Origin: Lutimaribacter salitolerans
Lineage (GTDB): Bacteria > Pseudomonadota > Alphaproteobacteria > Rhodobacterales > Rhodobacteraceae
DNA: 64,000 bases
NCBI RefSeq assembly: GCF_042677865.1
Contig: NZ_JBHUDD010000041.1
Coordinates: 1-64,000, forward strand
Reading direction: 5' to 3'
In this document: in pieces, positions 42,967 to 51,917 of the stretch
Layout of the letters: every line of letters begins with the position of its first letter
How positions within the stretch are numbered: position 1 is the stretch's first letter
Made by a program: the position numbers and the translations under genes
The notes under the pieces: generated by a model
What the model saw: the letters and a program-made list of their open reading frames with translations, nothing else
Databases searched by the model: none
What the model was told of the DNA's origin: nothing

Positions 42967-44085
42967 ATGCAGGACCTGACCCCCACCCGTGATCCCGTGA
43001 CATGGCTGACCCGTCATCAGCCCGATGAGCCGGTGATGTTCTTTTCCCCCGCCACGCTGCGCGATACGGCGGCGCGGTTCCTGCGCGGGTTCCCCGGTCT
43101 GGTGACCTATGCGGTCAAGGCCAATCCGCGCGCGGAGGTGCTGGACACCCTGTGTGCGGCGGGGCTGGGGGCGTTCGATGTCGCCTCACCCGCCGAAATG
43201 GCGGCGGTGCGCGCGGCCTGCCCGGGCGCGGTTCTGCATTACAACAACCCCGTGCGCAGCCGGTCCGAGGTGGCGCAGGCGCGTGCGCTTGGCGTGGCAT
43301 CATGGTCGGTGGACAGCATGGCCGAACTGGACAAGCTGACCGGCCTCGGCGATGTGGAAATCTCGGTTCGACTGGCGCTGCCGGTAGGCGGCGCGGCCTA
43401 TGATTTCGGCGAGAAGTTCGGGGCCGATCCCGATATGGCCGCCGCGCTGCTGACGCGCGTGGTGCAGATGGGTGCGCGGCCCGCGATGACATTCCACCCC
43501 GGCACGCAATGCGCTGCCCCCGAGGCCTGGGCGCGTTACATCGCGGTCTGCGCCGAGATCGCACAGGCGGCGGGCGTGCGCCTGGCGCGGCTGAATGTCG
43601 GTGGCGGCTTTGCCGCGCACCGGGCCGGGCCTGCCCCGGACCTTGAGGCGATCTTCACCCGGATCGCGCAGGAAACCGCGCGCTGTTTCGGGCCGGAGGC
43701 GCCTGCGCTGGTGTGCGAGCCGGGCCGGGCGATGGTCAACGACAGCTACAGCCTTGGCACCCGCGTCAAGGCCCTGCGCGGCGACAAGGCGTTGTTTCTG
43801 AACGATGGCATCTATGGCGCGCTGGCCGAGTGGCGCGACATCGCGCCCGGCGACCGGGTGCAGGTCATCGCCCCCGATGGCACCTTGCGCACAGGCACCC
43901 CGCAGCCGCGCGTCGTCTATGGACCGACCTGCGACAGCATCGACCGCCTGCCCGATCCGCTGGCCCTGCCCACGGACACGGCCGAGGGCGATTTCGTGCT
44001 GTTTTCCGGCATGGGCGCCTATTCGCTGGCGCTGGCCACGCGCTTCAACGGCTATGGCCCGTCGCAGGTGGTGACGGTTGGCTGA
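42967..44085 (+). CDS. Type III PLP-dependent decarboxylase (ornithine/diaminopimelate type)
   Basis: A 372-residue alanine-racemase-fold decarboxylase, most like ornithine decarboxylases that start polyamine synthesis. The PLP Lys is Lys51 in TYAVKANPRAEVLD. MTFHPGTQ (His stacking on PLP), LNVGGGFAAHR (phosphate loop), CEPGRAMV and the catalytic Cys in VYGPTCDSIDRL are all present. Substrate (ornithine, lysine or diaminopimelate) cannot be fixed from sequence. The ATG at 42967 was preferred to an upstream in-frame ATG inside the operator region. It is the likely target of the divergent Lrp-type regulator. Confidence 0.88.
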   Translation: MQDLTPTRDPVTWLTRHQPDEPVMFFSPATLRDTAARFLRGFPGLVTYAVKANPRAEVLDTLCAAGLGAFDVASPAEMAAVRAACPGAVLHYNNPVRSRSEVAQARALGVASWSVDSMAELDKLTGLGDVEISVRLALPVGGAAYDFGEKFGADPDMAAALLTRVVQMGARPAMTFHPGTQCAAPEAWARYIAVCAEIAQAAGVRLARLNVGGGFAAHRAGPAPDLEAIFTRIAQETARCFGPEAPALVCEPGRAMVNDSYSLGTRVKALRGDKALFLNDGIYGALAEWRDIAPGDRVQVIAPDGTLRTGTPQPRVVYGPTCDSIDRLPDPLALPTDTAEGDFVLFSGMGAYSLALATRFNGYGPSQVVTVG

Positions 44086-44087
44086 TC

Positions 44088-44330
44088 TCAGTCCTTGAGC
44101 GTCTCGAACATCTGCTTGTTCAGGCAGAATTTCGGCACGTCGCCCTGCGCGCCGTCGCGCAGATGGCTTTGACATTCGCCGACGTGGCTGCATTGCGTGC
44201 ACAGCATCACAGCCCCGCGCAGGCCCGAGGCGCTGAGCCGGCCCGAAACGATACTGTCGCACATGTCGACACCGGCCTTGTCGGCCATGGCGTTCATCAG
44301 ATCGGTATGCAGTTCCATCTTGGCAAACAT
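44088..44330 (-). CDS. Small cysteine-containing protein (DUF6455-like)
   Basis: An 80-residue soluble protein with five cysteines, including C-x2-C-x5-C in MLCTQCSHVGECQSHL and one in VPKFCLNKQMFETL. The pattern resembles small DUF6455-type proteins of Rhodobacteraceae (recalled, not searched). The cysteines suggest metal binding. The start at 44330 has AAAGGA. It is convergent with the decarboxylase gene (2 bases between stops) and divergent from the CoxL-like gene. Confidence 0.7.
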   Translation of the reverse strand: MFAKMELHTDLMNAMADKAGVDMCDSIVSGRLSASGLRGAVMLCTQCSHVGECQSHLRDGAQGDVPKFCLNKQMFETLKD

Positions 44331-44474
44331 CGGTCTAGTCCTTTCACGGGATTGGTTGACCCTGTTCATTAAACAGGCAGGCGTGCCCGCGCGCCTTGAT
44401 TTGCATCAAGCCGGGTCTGGACAGTCGGGCGTGGCAAGCTACTGTCGCCCCGAATGCCAGCGCGAGGGGACAAG

Positions 44475-46772
44475 ATGGACAAGTTCGGGAAAAGTCAGCC
44501 GGTCAAGCGGGTCGAGGATGTGCGGTTTCTGACCGGGCAGGGGCGGTATGTGGATGACATCGCGCCCGAGGGGGCGCTGTTCGGTTTTGTGCTGCGCAGC
44601 TCGGTCGCGCATGGCGTGATCACCGATCTGGACGTGTCCGAGGCGCGCGCGGCCGATGGCGTGGCGCTGGTGCTGACGGCCGATGATCTGGCGCAGGACG
44701 GGCTGACCGAAGGCATGTCCGCCACCGTGGTCGACAACCGCGACGGCACCAAGGGGGCCGCCCCGCGCCGACCGATCCTGGCCGAGAGCAAGGTGCGCTT
44801 TGTCGGGGAACCCGTGGCGATGATCTTTGCCGAGACCCTGACAGCGGCGCGCGACGCGGCGGAACTGATCGTGCTGGATATCGACGACCTGCCCGCCAAG
44901 CTGGACCTGGCCCCGGGCGGCGCGGCGCTGCATGACGAGGCGGCGGACAACCGCGCCTTTGACTGGGGCATGGGCGACGCCGATGCCTGCACCGCCGCGT
45001 TGGACAGTGCCGCGCATGTGGTGCGCATGCAGGTCGAGGACAACCGCATCATCGTCAACTCGATGGAGCCGCGCGGCTGTTTCGCCGAATGGGACGGCAC
45101 GCGCCTGCACCTGTCGGTGAACGGGCAGGGCGTCTGGGGCACCAAGGGGCAACTGGTGCGCGTGTTCGGGCTGGACGAGGCCAATGTGCGCGTCACCAAT
45201 CCCGATGTCGGTGGCGGCTTTGGCATGAAGACGATGACCTACCCCGAGTATTTCCTGTGCGCCCATGCCGCCATGAAACTGGGCCGTCCGGTGCGCTGGA
45301 TGTCCGAACGCACCGAGGCCATGCTGAGCGACAACGCCGGCCGCGATCTGGTGCATGACGTGGCGCTGGGGTTCGACGAGAACCTGAAACTCACCGCCTA
45401 TCACGTCGAAACCCGCTGCAACCTGGGGGCTTACAACAGCCAGTTCGGCCAGCCGATCCAGACCCTGCTGTTCAGCCGGGTGCTGACCGGGCCTTATGAC
45501 GTGCAGGCGACCTGGCTGCATGTCGAGGGCTATTACACCAACACCACACAGGTCGACGCCTATCGCGGCGCGGGCCGCCCCGAGGCGATCTATGTGCTGG
45601 AACGCGCGATGGACATGGCCGCGCGCGAACTGGGCGTTGATGGCTGGGATCTGCGGCGGCGCAGCTTTATCCCCGTCGATCGCTTTCCCTACGACACCGC
45701 CACCGGCGAAACCTATGACGTGGGCGATTTCAACCGCGTGCTGGATCATGCCGCCCGCACCGCCGATCTGGGGGGCTTCGCCGCCCGTCGCACAGCGTCC
45801 GAGGCAAAGGGCAAGCTGCGCGGCATGGGGCTGTGCTACTATATCGAAAGCATTCTGGGCGACCCTTCGGAGGGCGCGAAGGTGGAATTCAACGAGGATG
45901 GCACCGTGTTCATCTATGTCGGGACGCAATCGAACGGGCAGGGGCATGAAACCGTCTATGCCCGGTTCCTGAGCGATCAGACCGGCATCCCGGCGGACCG
46001 GATTTTCGTCATTCAGGGCGACAGCGACCTGATCGAAAAGGGTGGCGGCACCGGCGGCTCGCGCTCGGTCACGGTGCAGAACAACGCGACGCTGGCGACG
46101 GTGGATGCGATGGTGGCGGCCTTCACCCCCTATCTGGCGGAAAAGATGGAGGTGGCCGAAGGTGATGTGACCTTCGACGATGAAACCTTTCGCGCGCCGG
46201 GGTCCAACCTGACCCCCACGATGATCGAGGCCGCCGAGATGGCCCGGGCCGATGGCCGCGACGATCTGCTGGTGCATCAGGCGCGCGCGACCCTGCCGGG
46301 CCGGTCCTTTCCCAACGGGGCCCATGTGGCCGAGGTCGAGGTTGACCCCGAGACCGGGGTGGTGACGCTGGACCGGTATTCGGTGGTGGATGACTTCGGC
46401 AACCTGATCAACCCGATGCTGGCCGAGGGGCAGGTGCATGGCGGCGTGGCGCAGGGCGTGGGACAGGCGCTGACCGAAAGCGTGGCCTATGACGCCGATG
46501 GCCAGCTGCTCACGGCAACGTTCATGGACTATGCCATGCCACGGGCGGATGATCTTCCCATGATCGTGTTCGAGACCGAGCCCGTGCCCTCGACCGCCAA
46601 CATCATGGGCATGAAGGGCTGCGGCGAGGCGGGCACCGTGGGCGCGATGGCCGCCACGGCCAATGCGGTGTTCGATGCGTTGTGGGCGCGCGGGGTGCGC
46701 CGCGCGGATATGCCCTTTACCCCGCACCGCGTGTGGAAAATGCTGAACGATGCGATGGAGACGGCTGCATAA
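44475..46772 (+). CDS. Xanthine dehydrogenase-family molybdenum subunit (form II CoxL-like)
   Basis: A 765-residue large subunit of a molybdenum hydroxylase. It has the N-terminal ald_Xan_dh_C a/b hammerhead domain (VKRVEDVRFLTGQGRYVDDI), GGGFGMKTMTYPEYF, the active-site loop VDAYRGAGRPEAIY (near residue 362), GTQSNGQGHET and the catalytic Glu in MKGCGEAGTVGAM. The loop is AYRGAGR, the form II type, not the AYxCSFR of true CO dehydrogenase, so the substrate is probably an aldehyde or N-heterocycle. No FAD (medium) or 2Fe-2S (small) subunit genes are adjacent. GAGGGGA precedes the ATG at 44475. Confidence 0.9.
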   Translation: MDKFGKSQPVKRVEDVRFLTGQGRYVDDIAPEGALFGFVLRSSVAHGVITDLDVSEARAADGVALVLTADDLAQDGLTEGMSATVVDNRDGTKGAAPRRPILAESKVRFVGEPVAMIFAETLTAARDAAELIVLDIDDLPAKLDLAPGGAALHDEAADNRAFDWGMGDADACTAALDSAAHVVRMQVEDNRIIVNSMEPRGCFAEWDGTRLHLSVNGQGVWGTKGQLVRVFGLDEANVRVTNPDVGGGFGMKTMTYPEYFLCAHAAMKLGRPVRWMSERTEAMLSDNAGRDLVHDVALGFDENLKLTAYHVETRCNLGAYNSQFGQPIQTLLFSRVLTGPYDVQATWLHVEGYYTNTTQVDAYRGAGRPEAIYVLERAMDMAARELGVDGWDLRRRSFIPVDRFPYDTATGETYDVGDFNRVLDHAARTADLGGFAARRTASEAKGKLRGMGLCYYIESILGDPSEGAKVEFNEDGTVFIYVGTQSNGQGHETVYARFLSDQTGIPADRIFVIQGDSDLIEKGGGTGGSRSVTVQNNATLATVDAMVAAFTPYLAEKMEVAEGDVTFDDETFRAPGSNLTPTMIEAAEMARADGRDDLLVHQARATLPGRSFPNGAHVAEVEVDPETGVVTLDRYSVVDDFGNLINPMLAEGQVHGGVAQGVGQALTESVAYDADGQLLTATFMDYAMPRADDLPMIVFETEPVPSTANIMGMKGCGEAGTVGAMAATANAVFDALWARGVRRADMPFTPHRVWKMLNDAMETAA

Positions 46773-47811
46773 CAGGGTTCTCGGCTGGCTCTGGCCCGCC
46801 ACTGCGCCCACCCATGCCGCGCCGATGCGGCGCGATGGCGGGCTGATCCACGTGATCATTCTGGATGGCACCATGTCCTCGCTGGAACCGGGCTGCGAAA
46901 GCAACGCCGGGCTGGCCTGGCGGGTGATGTCCGGCATCGGTGCGCCGGTCAGCGTGTATTACGAACCGGGGTTGCAATGGGCCGACTGGCGCAGCACCAC
47001 CGACGTGATGATCGGGCGCGGGATCAACCGCCAGATCCGTCGCGCCTATGGCTATCTGGCCAGCCGCTATCGCCCCGGCGACCGCATCTTTCTGATGGGC
47101 TATTCGCGCGGGGCCTATGCGGTGCGCAGCCTTGCAGGGATGATCGACCGCATTGGCCTGTTGCGCGCAGAATGCGCCACCGAACGCAACGTTACCACCG
47201 CTTACCGGCATTACCAGGGCGCACCGGGCAGCGGTGTGGCGGCGGCATTTGCCCGTGCCCATTGCCATGACAGGGTCGAGATCGAGATGGTGGGCGTCTG
47301 GGACACGGTCAAGGCGCTGGGTCTGCGCCTTCCGGTCCGGTGGCAGTGGACCGAAGACTCGCACGCCTTTCACAATCACCGGCTGGGACCATCGGTCAGA
47401 CACGGGTTTCACGCGCTGGCGCTGCATGAAACCCGCGCGATCTACACGCCCGTTCTGTGGGAAAGCACCGATGACGCATCGACCCGGATCGAGCAGGTCT
47501 GGTTTCGCGGTACCCATGGCGATGTGGGCGGGCAACTGGGCGGGTTCGAACCCGCGCGCCCGCTGGCCAACATCCCGCTGGTGTGGATGCTGGACCGGGC
47601 CGAGGCCTGCGGCCTGCCGCTGCCCGAGGGCTGGGCCGCGCAGTTCCCCTGCGATCCGGGCGCGCCTACGGTGGGCACATGGCGCGGGCTGGGCAAGCTG
47701 TTCGTGCTGCGCGGGCCGCGCGTCGTGGGTGCGGATCGCAGCGAGCGCGTGCATGAAACCGTGGATCGGGCCGGTCTGTCCGCCCCGCTGATGGACCCGG
47801 TGCAGCCCTAG
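46750..47811 (+). CDS. DUF2235 family alpha/beta hydrolase-like protein
   Basis: A 353-residue protein of the DUF2235 family, which includes some type VI phospholipase effectors (Tle1-like). The N-terminal HVIILDGTMSSLE strand, the nucleophile elbow FLMGYSRGAYAVRSLAG (Ser near residue 117), GVWDTVKALG and WFRGTHGDVGGQL match the family; His and Asp partners are present. No signal peptide and no type VI genes are seen. It overlaps the CoxL-like gene by 23 bases, so the two are translated together. The role is unknown. Confidence 0.88.
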   Translation: MRWRRLHNRVLGWLWPATAPTHAAPMRRDGGLIHVIILDGTMSSLEPGCESNAGLAWRVMSGIGAPVSVYYEPGLQWADWRSTTDVMIGRGINRQIRRAYGYLASRYRPGDRIFLMGYSRGAYAVRSLAGMIDRIGLLRAECATERNVTTAYRHYQGAPGSGVAAAFARAHCHDRVEIEMVGVWDTVKALGLRLPVRWQWTEDSHAFHNHRLGPSVRHGFHALALHETRAIYTPVLWESTDDASTRIEQVWFRGTHGDVGGQLGGFEPARPLANIPLVWMLDRAEACGLPLPEGWAAQFPCDPGAPTVGTWRGLGKLFVLRGPRVVGADRSERVHETVDRAGLSAPLMDPVQP

Positions 47812-47819
47812 CGGGCGTC

Positions 47820-48308
47820 TCAGCCGGCTTTCATGATGATGCAGGTGGTCGAGCCTGTGGCATAAAGCTTGTCATCCTCGACGCCCCGGATCTCGCCATT
47901 GGCGATGCCGGTGGACCGGCCCGCGTGCTGGCACCAGCCGGTCGCGCGCACCTGCTGGCCCAGACGGATCGGGCGCAGGATATTCACCTTGTATTCCAGC
48001 GTGGTATAGAAATGCCCCTGCGGCACGCGGGTCATCACCGCGCAGGCCATGCAGCTGTCCAGCAGCGTGCCGTACCAGCCGCCATGCACCGTGCCCATCG
48101 GGTTGGTATACTGGAACTGGGGCACGCCCTCGAACGCGGCCATGCCTTCGTCCACCGCCGTGATCCAGTAGTTCAGCGCCTGCGCGATGGGCGGGCCGGG
48201 CAGGCGGCCGTCCAGCACCATCTGCATGGTTTCCAGACCCGACCGGCTGGCGGTTTCGGCAAGTGTGGGCAGATCTTCGGGCGATGTGGCATAGCGGCGG
48301 CTGGTCAT
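47820..48308 (-). CDS. PaaI-type hotdog thioesterase
   Basis: A 162-residue acyl-CoA thioesterase-like protein. The hotdog core carries NPMGTVHGGWYGTLLDSCMACAV (helix with the HGG motif and Asp), followed by TTLEYKVNILRPIRLGQQV and RATGWCQHAGRSTGIANGEI. The substrate is unknown. It is convergent with the DUF2235 gene and separated from metF by 52 bases. Confidence 0.88.
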   Translation of the reverse strand: MTSRRYATSPEDLPTLAETASRSGLETMQMVLDGRLPGPPIAQALNYWITAVDEGMAAFEGVPQFQYTNPMGTVHGGWYGTLLDSCMACAVMTRVPQGHFYTTLEYKVNILRPIRLGQQVRATGWCQHAGRSTGIANGEIRGVEDDKLYATGSTTCIIMKAG

Positions 48309-48360
48309 GGCGTCCCCTTTTTGCCCGTCACGTTACGCGCAGGCAAAAGAGGGACAAGCG

Positions 48361-49230
48361 TTACGCCACGTTTTCCAGCCGCTGCTTGGGCGTGACCCCC
48401 AGCGCATGACAGACATCGCGGGTCAGCTCGGGGCGGTTGAGCGTGTAGAAATGCATCCGCTTCACCCCGCCCTCGATCAACTCGCTGGACAGTTCGGTAC
48501 AAAGCGCCGTGGCCAGCAGATCGGCCCGGTCGTCGCGGATCGCCTTGTCAAAGGCATCATCCAGCCAAGCAGGCACCGAGGTGCCACATTTCAGGGCAAA
48601 GCGGCGCGCGCCCTTCCAGTTCTCGATCGGAAAGATGCCCGGCGTGATCCTGTCACCGTCGATCCCGGCCTTCTGGCAGGCGTCGCGAAAGCGGAAAAAC
48701 GTCTCGGCCTCGAAAAAGAACTGCGTCAGCGCCTCGGTCGCACCGGCATCCAGCTTGCGCTTGAGCCACTCGACATCCGCCGCCTCGTCGGGCGATTCGG
48801 GGTGTTTCTCGGGATAGGCTCCGACGCGGATGTTGAACTTGCCGGTCTCGGCCAGCGCCTCGATCAGCTCGATCGAGTTGGAAAACCCGTCGGCATGGGG
48901 CTGGAACCCGGTTGTTCCCTTGGGCGGGTCGCCACGCAGGGCCACGATATCGGTCACACCGGCCTCGGCAAAGCCTTCGGCAATCTCCAGCGTCTCGGCG
49001 CGGCTGGCGTTCACGCAGGTCAGGTGCGCCGCCACGTTCAGCCCGCTGGTCTTGTGCAGGGTTGCCACGGCATCGCGGGTCAGGTCGCGCGTGGTGCCGC
49101 CCGCGCCATAGGTCACCGATACGAAACGCGGCTCCAGCGGGGCCAGCACGTTGATCGTGTCCCACAGGCGGAACGACGCTTCCAGGTTCTGGGGCGGGAA
49201 GAATTCGAACGAAACTTCGGGCGTACGCAT
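48361..49230 (-). CDS. metF: Methylenetetrahydrofolate reductase
   Basis: A 289-residue FAD enzyme that reduces 5,10-methylene-THF to 5-methyl-THF for methionine synthesis. VSFEFFPPQN, FVSVTYGAGGTTRD, AHLTCVNASRAETLEIAEG, IVALRGDPPKG and FFFEAETFFRF are hallmarks. AAGGA precedes the ATG at 49230. It is divergent from metR, which should control it; a MetR-box-like site lies in the 92-base gap. Confidence 0.95.
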   Translation of the reverse strand: MRTPEVSFEFFPPQNLEASFRLWDTINVLAPLEPRFVSVTYGAGGTTRDLTRDAVATLHKTSGLNVAAHLTCVNASRAETLEIAEGFAEAGVTDIVALRGDPPKGTTGFQPHADGFSNSIELIEALAETGKFNIRVGAYPEKHPESPDEAADVEWLKRKLDAGATEALTQFFFEAETFFRFRDACQKAGIDGDRITPGIFPIENWKGARRFALKCGTSVPAWLDDAFDKAIRDDRADLLATALCTELSSELIEGGVKRMHFYTLNRPELTRDVCHALGVTPKQRLENVA

Positions 49231-49276
49231 GGCGGATGTCCTTTTTGTTTCACGACTTGTCGCAAATCGCCCGTTG

Positions 49277-49289
49277 TGAGACAACTTCA
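49277..49289. promoter_or_regulatory. MetR-box-like site between metF and metR
   Basis: TGAG-ACAAC-TTCA matches the MetR consensus TGAA-N5-TTCA with one mismatch. It overlaps the inverted repeat GTTGT-GAG-ACAAC (49273-49285), a typical T-N11-A LysR site. Confidence 0.55.
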
Positions 49290-49322
49290 TAATATCGAAC
49301 ATCAACATGAGGCATACGATAG

Positions 49323-50228
49323 GTGCATATCGAATTCCGTCATCTGCGCACGATCAAGGCGATCCACGAGGCCGGCGGGCTGGCCCGCGCGGCAGATCAG
49401 TTGAACATAACCCAATCCGCCCTTTCACACCAGATAAAGGGGATCGAGGATCAGGCGGGGGTGGAATTGTTCGTGCGGCGGTCGAAACCATTGAAGCTGT
49501 CGGCGGCAGGTCTGCGGCTGTTGCGCGCGGCCAATCGCATCCTGCCCGAGGTCGAGGCGCTGCAGGCCGAATTCTCGGGCCTGCGCGACGGCAACGCGGG
49601 CCGGATGCATATCGCCATCGAATGTCACGCCTGTTTCGAATGGCTGTTTCCGGTGCTGGAGACATTTCGCAAGACCTGGGGCGATGTGGATGTCGATATC
49701 CGCCCCGGTCTGGCGTTTGACGCGCTGCCCGCGCTTATGAAGGAAGAGGTCGATCTGGTGGTGTCCTCGGACCCCGAGGATCTGCCCGGTGTGACCTTCA
49801 TGCCGCTGTTTGATTACAGCCCGGTGTTCGTCGCCTCTGGAGTGCATCCGCTGGCGCAGAAAGAGTTCATCGAGGCCGAGGATTTTCGCGGCGAGACCCT
49901 GATCACCTATCCGGTAGAGCGGTCGCGGCTGGATATCTTCAGCCAGCTTCTGACGCCCGCCAAGGTCGAACCGGCGGCGATCCGGCAGGCGGAACTGACG
50001 GCGGTAATCCTGCTGCTGGTGGCGTCCAATCGCGGCGTGGCGGTCCTGCCCGACTGGGTGGTGCGCGAGGTCAAGTATTCCTCGGATTACGTGACCCGGC
50101 CTTTGACAGCCACCGGGCTGACACGCAGGCTTTATGCCGCCGTGCGGACCGAGGATCTGGAGAAACCCTATGTATCGGGGCTGATCCACATGGCCGGAGA
50201 AGAGGCGCGCAGACTTCAGGCGGCGTGA
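49323..50228 (+). CDS. metR: LysR-family regulator MetR
   Basis: A 301-residue LysR-type activator of methionine genes. It has an N-terminal winged HTH (LRTIKAIHEAGGLARAADQLNITQSALSHQIKGIE) and a homocysteine-binding-like substrate domain with the MetR signature IAIECHACFEWLFPVLE. A GTG at 49323 gives the expected start HIEFRHLRTIKAIHE and has GAGG upstream. It is divergent from metF, and it ends at a hairpin facing wrbA. Confidence 0.93.
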   Translation: MHIEFRHLRTIKAIHEAGGLARAADQLNITQSALSHQIKGIEDQAGVELFVRRSKPLKLSAAGLRLLRAANRILPEVEALQAEFSGLRDGNAGRMHIAIECHACFEWLFPVLETFRKTWGDVDVDIRPGLAFDALPALMKEEVDLVVSSDPEDLPGVTFMPLFDYSPVFVASGVHPLAQKEFIEAEDFRGETLITYPVERSRLDIFSQLLTPAKVEPAAIRQAELTAVILLLVASNRGVAVLPDWVVREVKYSSDYVTRPLTATGLTRRLYAAVRTEDLEKPYVSGLIHMAGEEARRLQAA

Positions 50229-50265
50229 CACAGGCAAGGCGCGGCCTGGCCGTTGACCGGCAAAT

Positions 50266-50292
50266 GCCCTGTCCGCTTGTTGCGGACAGGGC
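50266..50292. terminator. Hairpin between convergent metR and wrbA
   Basis: GCCCTGTCCGC, loop TTGTT, GCGGACAGGGC forms a perfect 11-base-pair stem, located after both stops. T tracts are short, so termination strength is uncertain. Confidence 0.65.
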
Positions 50293-50304
50293 TTGTGGTC
50301 TGGA

Positions 50305-50898
50305 TCAGGCGACCAGCTTGTTGGTCATCTCGACCAGGCGGGTGGCCTGATGGGCGACCGCTGCGCGGCCCTTGTCTTCCAATCCGCCGGCATTGGTCGA
50401 AAAGCCGTAAGGGTTGCCGCCGGCCTCGGCCACGGACGGGTCGGTAAAGCCGGGGGCCACGATGACGGTGCCCCAGTGCATCGCGGTGATATAAAGCGAC
50501 AACAGCGTGGTTTCCTGCCCGCCATTGGCGTTCTGCGCGCTGGTCGCGGCGGTAAAGGTCTTGTTGGCCAGCTTGCCCTGGAACCACAGCCCGCCCAGCG
50601 TGTCGATGAACGCCCGCATCTGGCTGGCGACACCGCCAAAGCGGGTGGGCGAGATGAAGAAATAGCCGTCGGCCCATTCCATGTCGTCCGCGCTGACCTC
50701 GGCAATGTCCTGCATCTTGTCGAGTTGCTCTTTCCACGCATCCTGCCCGGCGATGACCTCGGCGGGGGCGGTTTCGGCAACGCGGCGCAGGCGCACGTCG
50801 GCGCCCGCGGCCTTTGCGGCCTCGGCTGCGGCAAGGGCCACCTGATGGTTGGTGCCATAGGTGGAATAGAAAACGATGGCGATCTTGGCTTGGGTCAT
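50305..50898 (-). CDS. wrbA: NAD(P)H:quinone oxidoreductase WrbA
   Basis: A 197-residue flavodoxin-like FMN protein that reduces quinones by two electrons. IAIVFYSTYGTNHQVA binds FMN phosphate; YFFISPTRFGGVASQMRAFID and the TNAGG segment near the C-terminus are typical of WrbA. GGAGAG precedes the ATG. The gene is alone and convergent with metR. Confidence 0.93.
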   Translation of the reverse strand: MTQAKIAIVFYSTYGTNHQVALAAAEAAKAAGADVRLRRVAETAPAEVIAGQDAWKEQLDKMQDIAEVSADDMEWADGYFFISPTRFGGVASQMRAFIDTLGGLWFQGKLANKTFTAATSAQNANGGQETTLLSLYITAMHWGTVIVAPGFTDPSVAEAGGNPYGFSTNAGGLEDKGRAAVAHQATRLVEMTNKLVA

Positions 50899-51116
50899 TT
50901 CGGTCTCTCCTGAGAACTGGGGCAAATCTGGTCGGCCTGTCCACGCAAGGCAGTCACGCCGTCGCACCCGATATAGACACAGTTGCCGCCGCCGTCCTGT
51001 GCGCGGCAACGCAGGCCCTGTGCGCTTTTCCGCAAGCCGCGTGGCGCGCACGTTCTGCCCTTGGCAACCCGGCCCTCAGCGCGTATACGCGCGCCCTGAC
51101 TAACAGGAGCCGGACC

Positions 51117-51905
51117 ATGCAAGGCAGCGCAAATCTCAACGTGATGATCAAGGCCGCGCGCAAGGCGGGCCGGTCGCTGACCAAGGATTTCCGCGAGGTC
51201 GAGAACCTGCAGGTGTCGATGAAAGGGGCGGGCGATTTCGTGTCCCGCGCCGACATCGCCGCCGAGGACATCCTGAAAGAGGAACTGATGGGCGCCCGCC
51301 CCACCTATGGCTGGCTGGGCGAAGAGGGCGGCGAGACACCCGGACAGGACCCGACGCGCCGCTGGATCGTCGATCCGCTGGACGGCACAACCAACTTTCT
51401 GCACGGGCTGCCGCATTGGGCGATTTCCGTGGCACTGGAACACAAGGGCCAGATCGTGGCCGGTGTGGTCTATGACGCCGCCAAGGACGAGATGTTCTAT
51501 GCCGAAAAAGGGCAGGGCGCGTGGCTGAATGACCGCAAACGCCTTCGGGTGTCGGGCCGTACCAAGATGATCGAAAGCATTTTCGCGACCGGCGTGCCCT
51601 TTGCCGCCAAGCGCACCCTGCCTGCCACCTTGCAGGATCTGGCCCGGCTGATGCCGGAATGCGCAGGCGTGCGGCGCTTTGGCTCGGCCGCACTGGATCT
51701 CGCCTATGTCGCGGCTGGCCGCTACGAGGGGTATTGGGAGCGTGAACTGAACATCTGGGACATCGCCGCCGGCACCCTGCTGGTGACCGAGGCCGGTGGC
51801 ATGATCGACGGGTTGCGCGACGGGCAGAGCGCGCTTGACGGCAACCTGATCGCCGCCAATGGCGAGATTTTCAATCCGTTCGCAAAGATCATCCGCAACG
51901 GCTGA
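51117..51905 (+). CDS. suhB: Inositol monophosphatase family protein (SuhB-like)
   Basis: A 262-residue Mg/Li-type phosphatase. Metal and phosphate sites are LGEEGG (near residue 70), WIVDPLDGTTNFLHGLPHW and WERELNIWDIAAGTLLVTEAGG. In other bacteria SuhB also helps rRNA antitermination; which role applies here is not shown. AGGAGC precedes the ATG at 51117. It converges with the rhomboid gene. Confidence 0.93.
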   Translation: MQGSANLNVMIKAARKAGRSLTKDFREVENLQVSMKGAGDFVSRADIAAEDILKEELMGARPTYGWLGEEGGETPGQDPTRRWIVDPLDGTTNFLHGLPHWAISVALEHKGQIVAGVVYDAAKDEMFYAEKGQGAWLNDRKRLRVSGRTKMIESIFATGVPFAAKRTLPATLQDLARLMPECAGVRRFGSAALDLAYVAAGRYEGYWERELNIWDIAAGTLLVTEAGGMIDGLRDGQSALDGNLIAANGEIFNPFAKIIRNG

Positions 51906-51917
51906 GGCTGGCAGGCG

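Noticed and set aside
44439..46937. An 832-codon open frame on the minus strand across the CoxL-like gene
   Set aside because: It has no recognisable motifs. The plus strand has full molybdenum hydroxylase signatures.
46750..47811. DUF2235 protein as a type VI secretion effector
   Set aside because: The family includes Tle1-type effectors, but no VgrG, Hcp, PAAR or immunity-like genes are present, so effector status is not supported.
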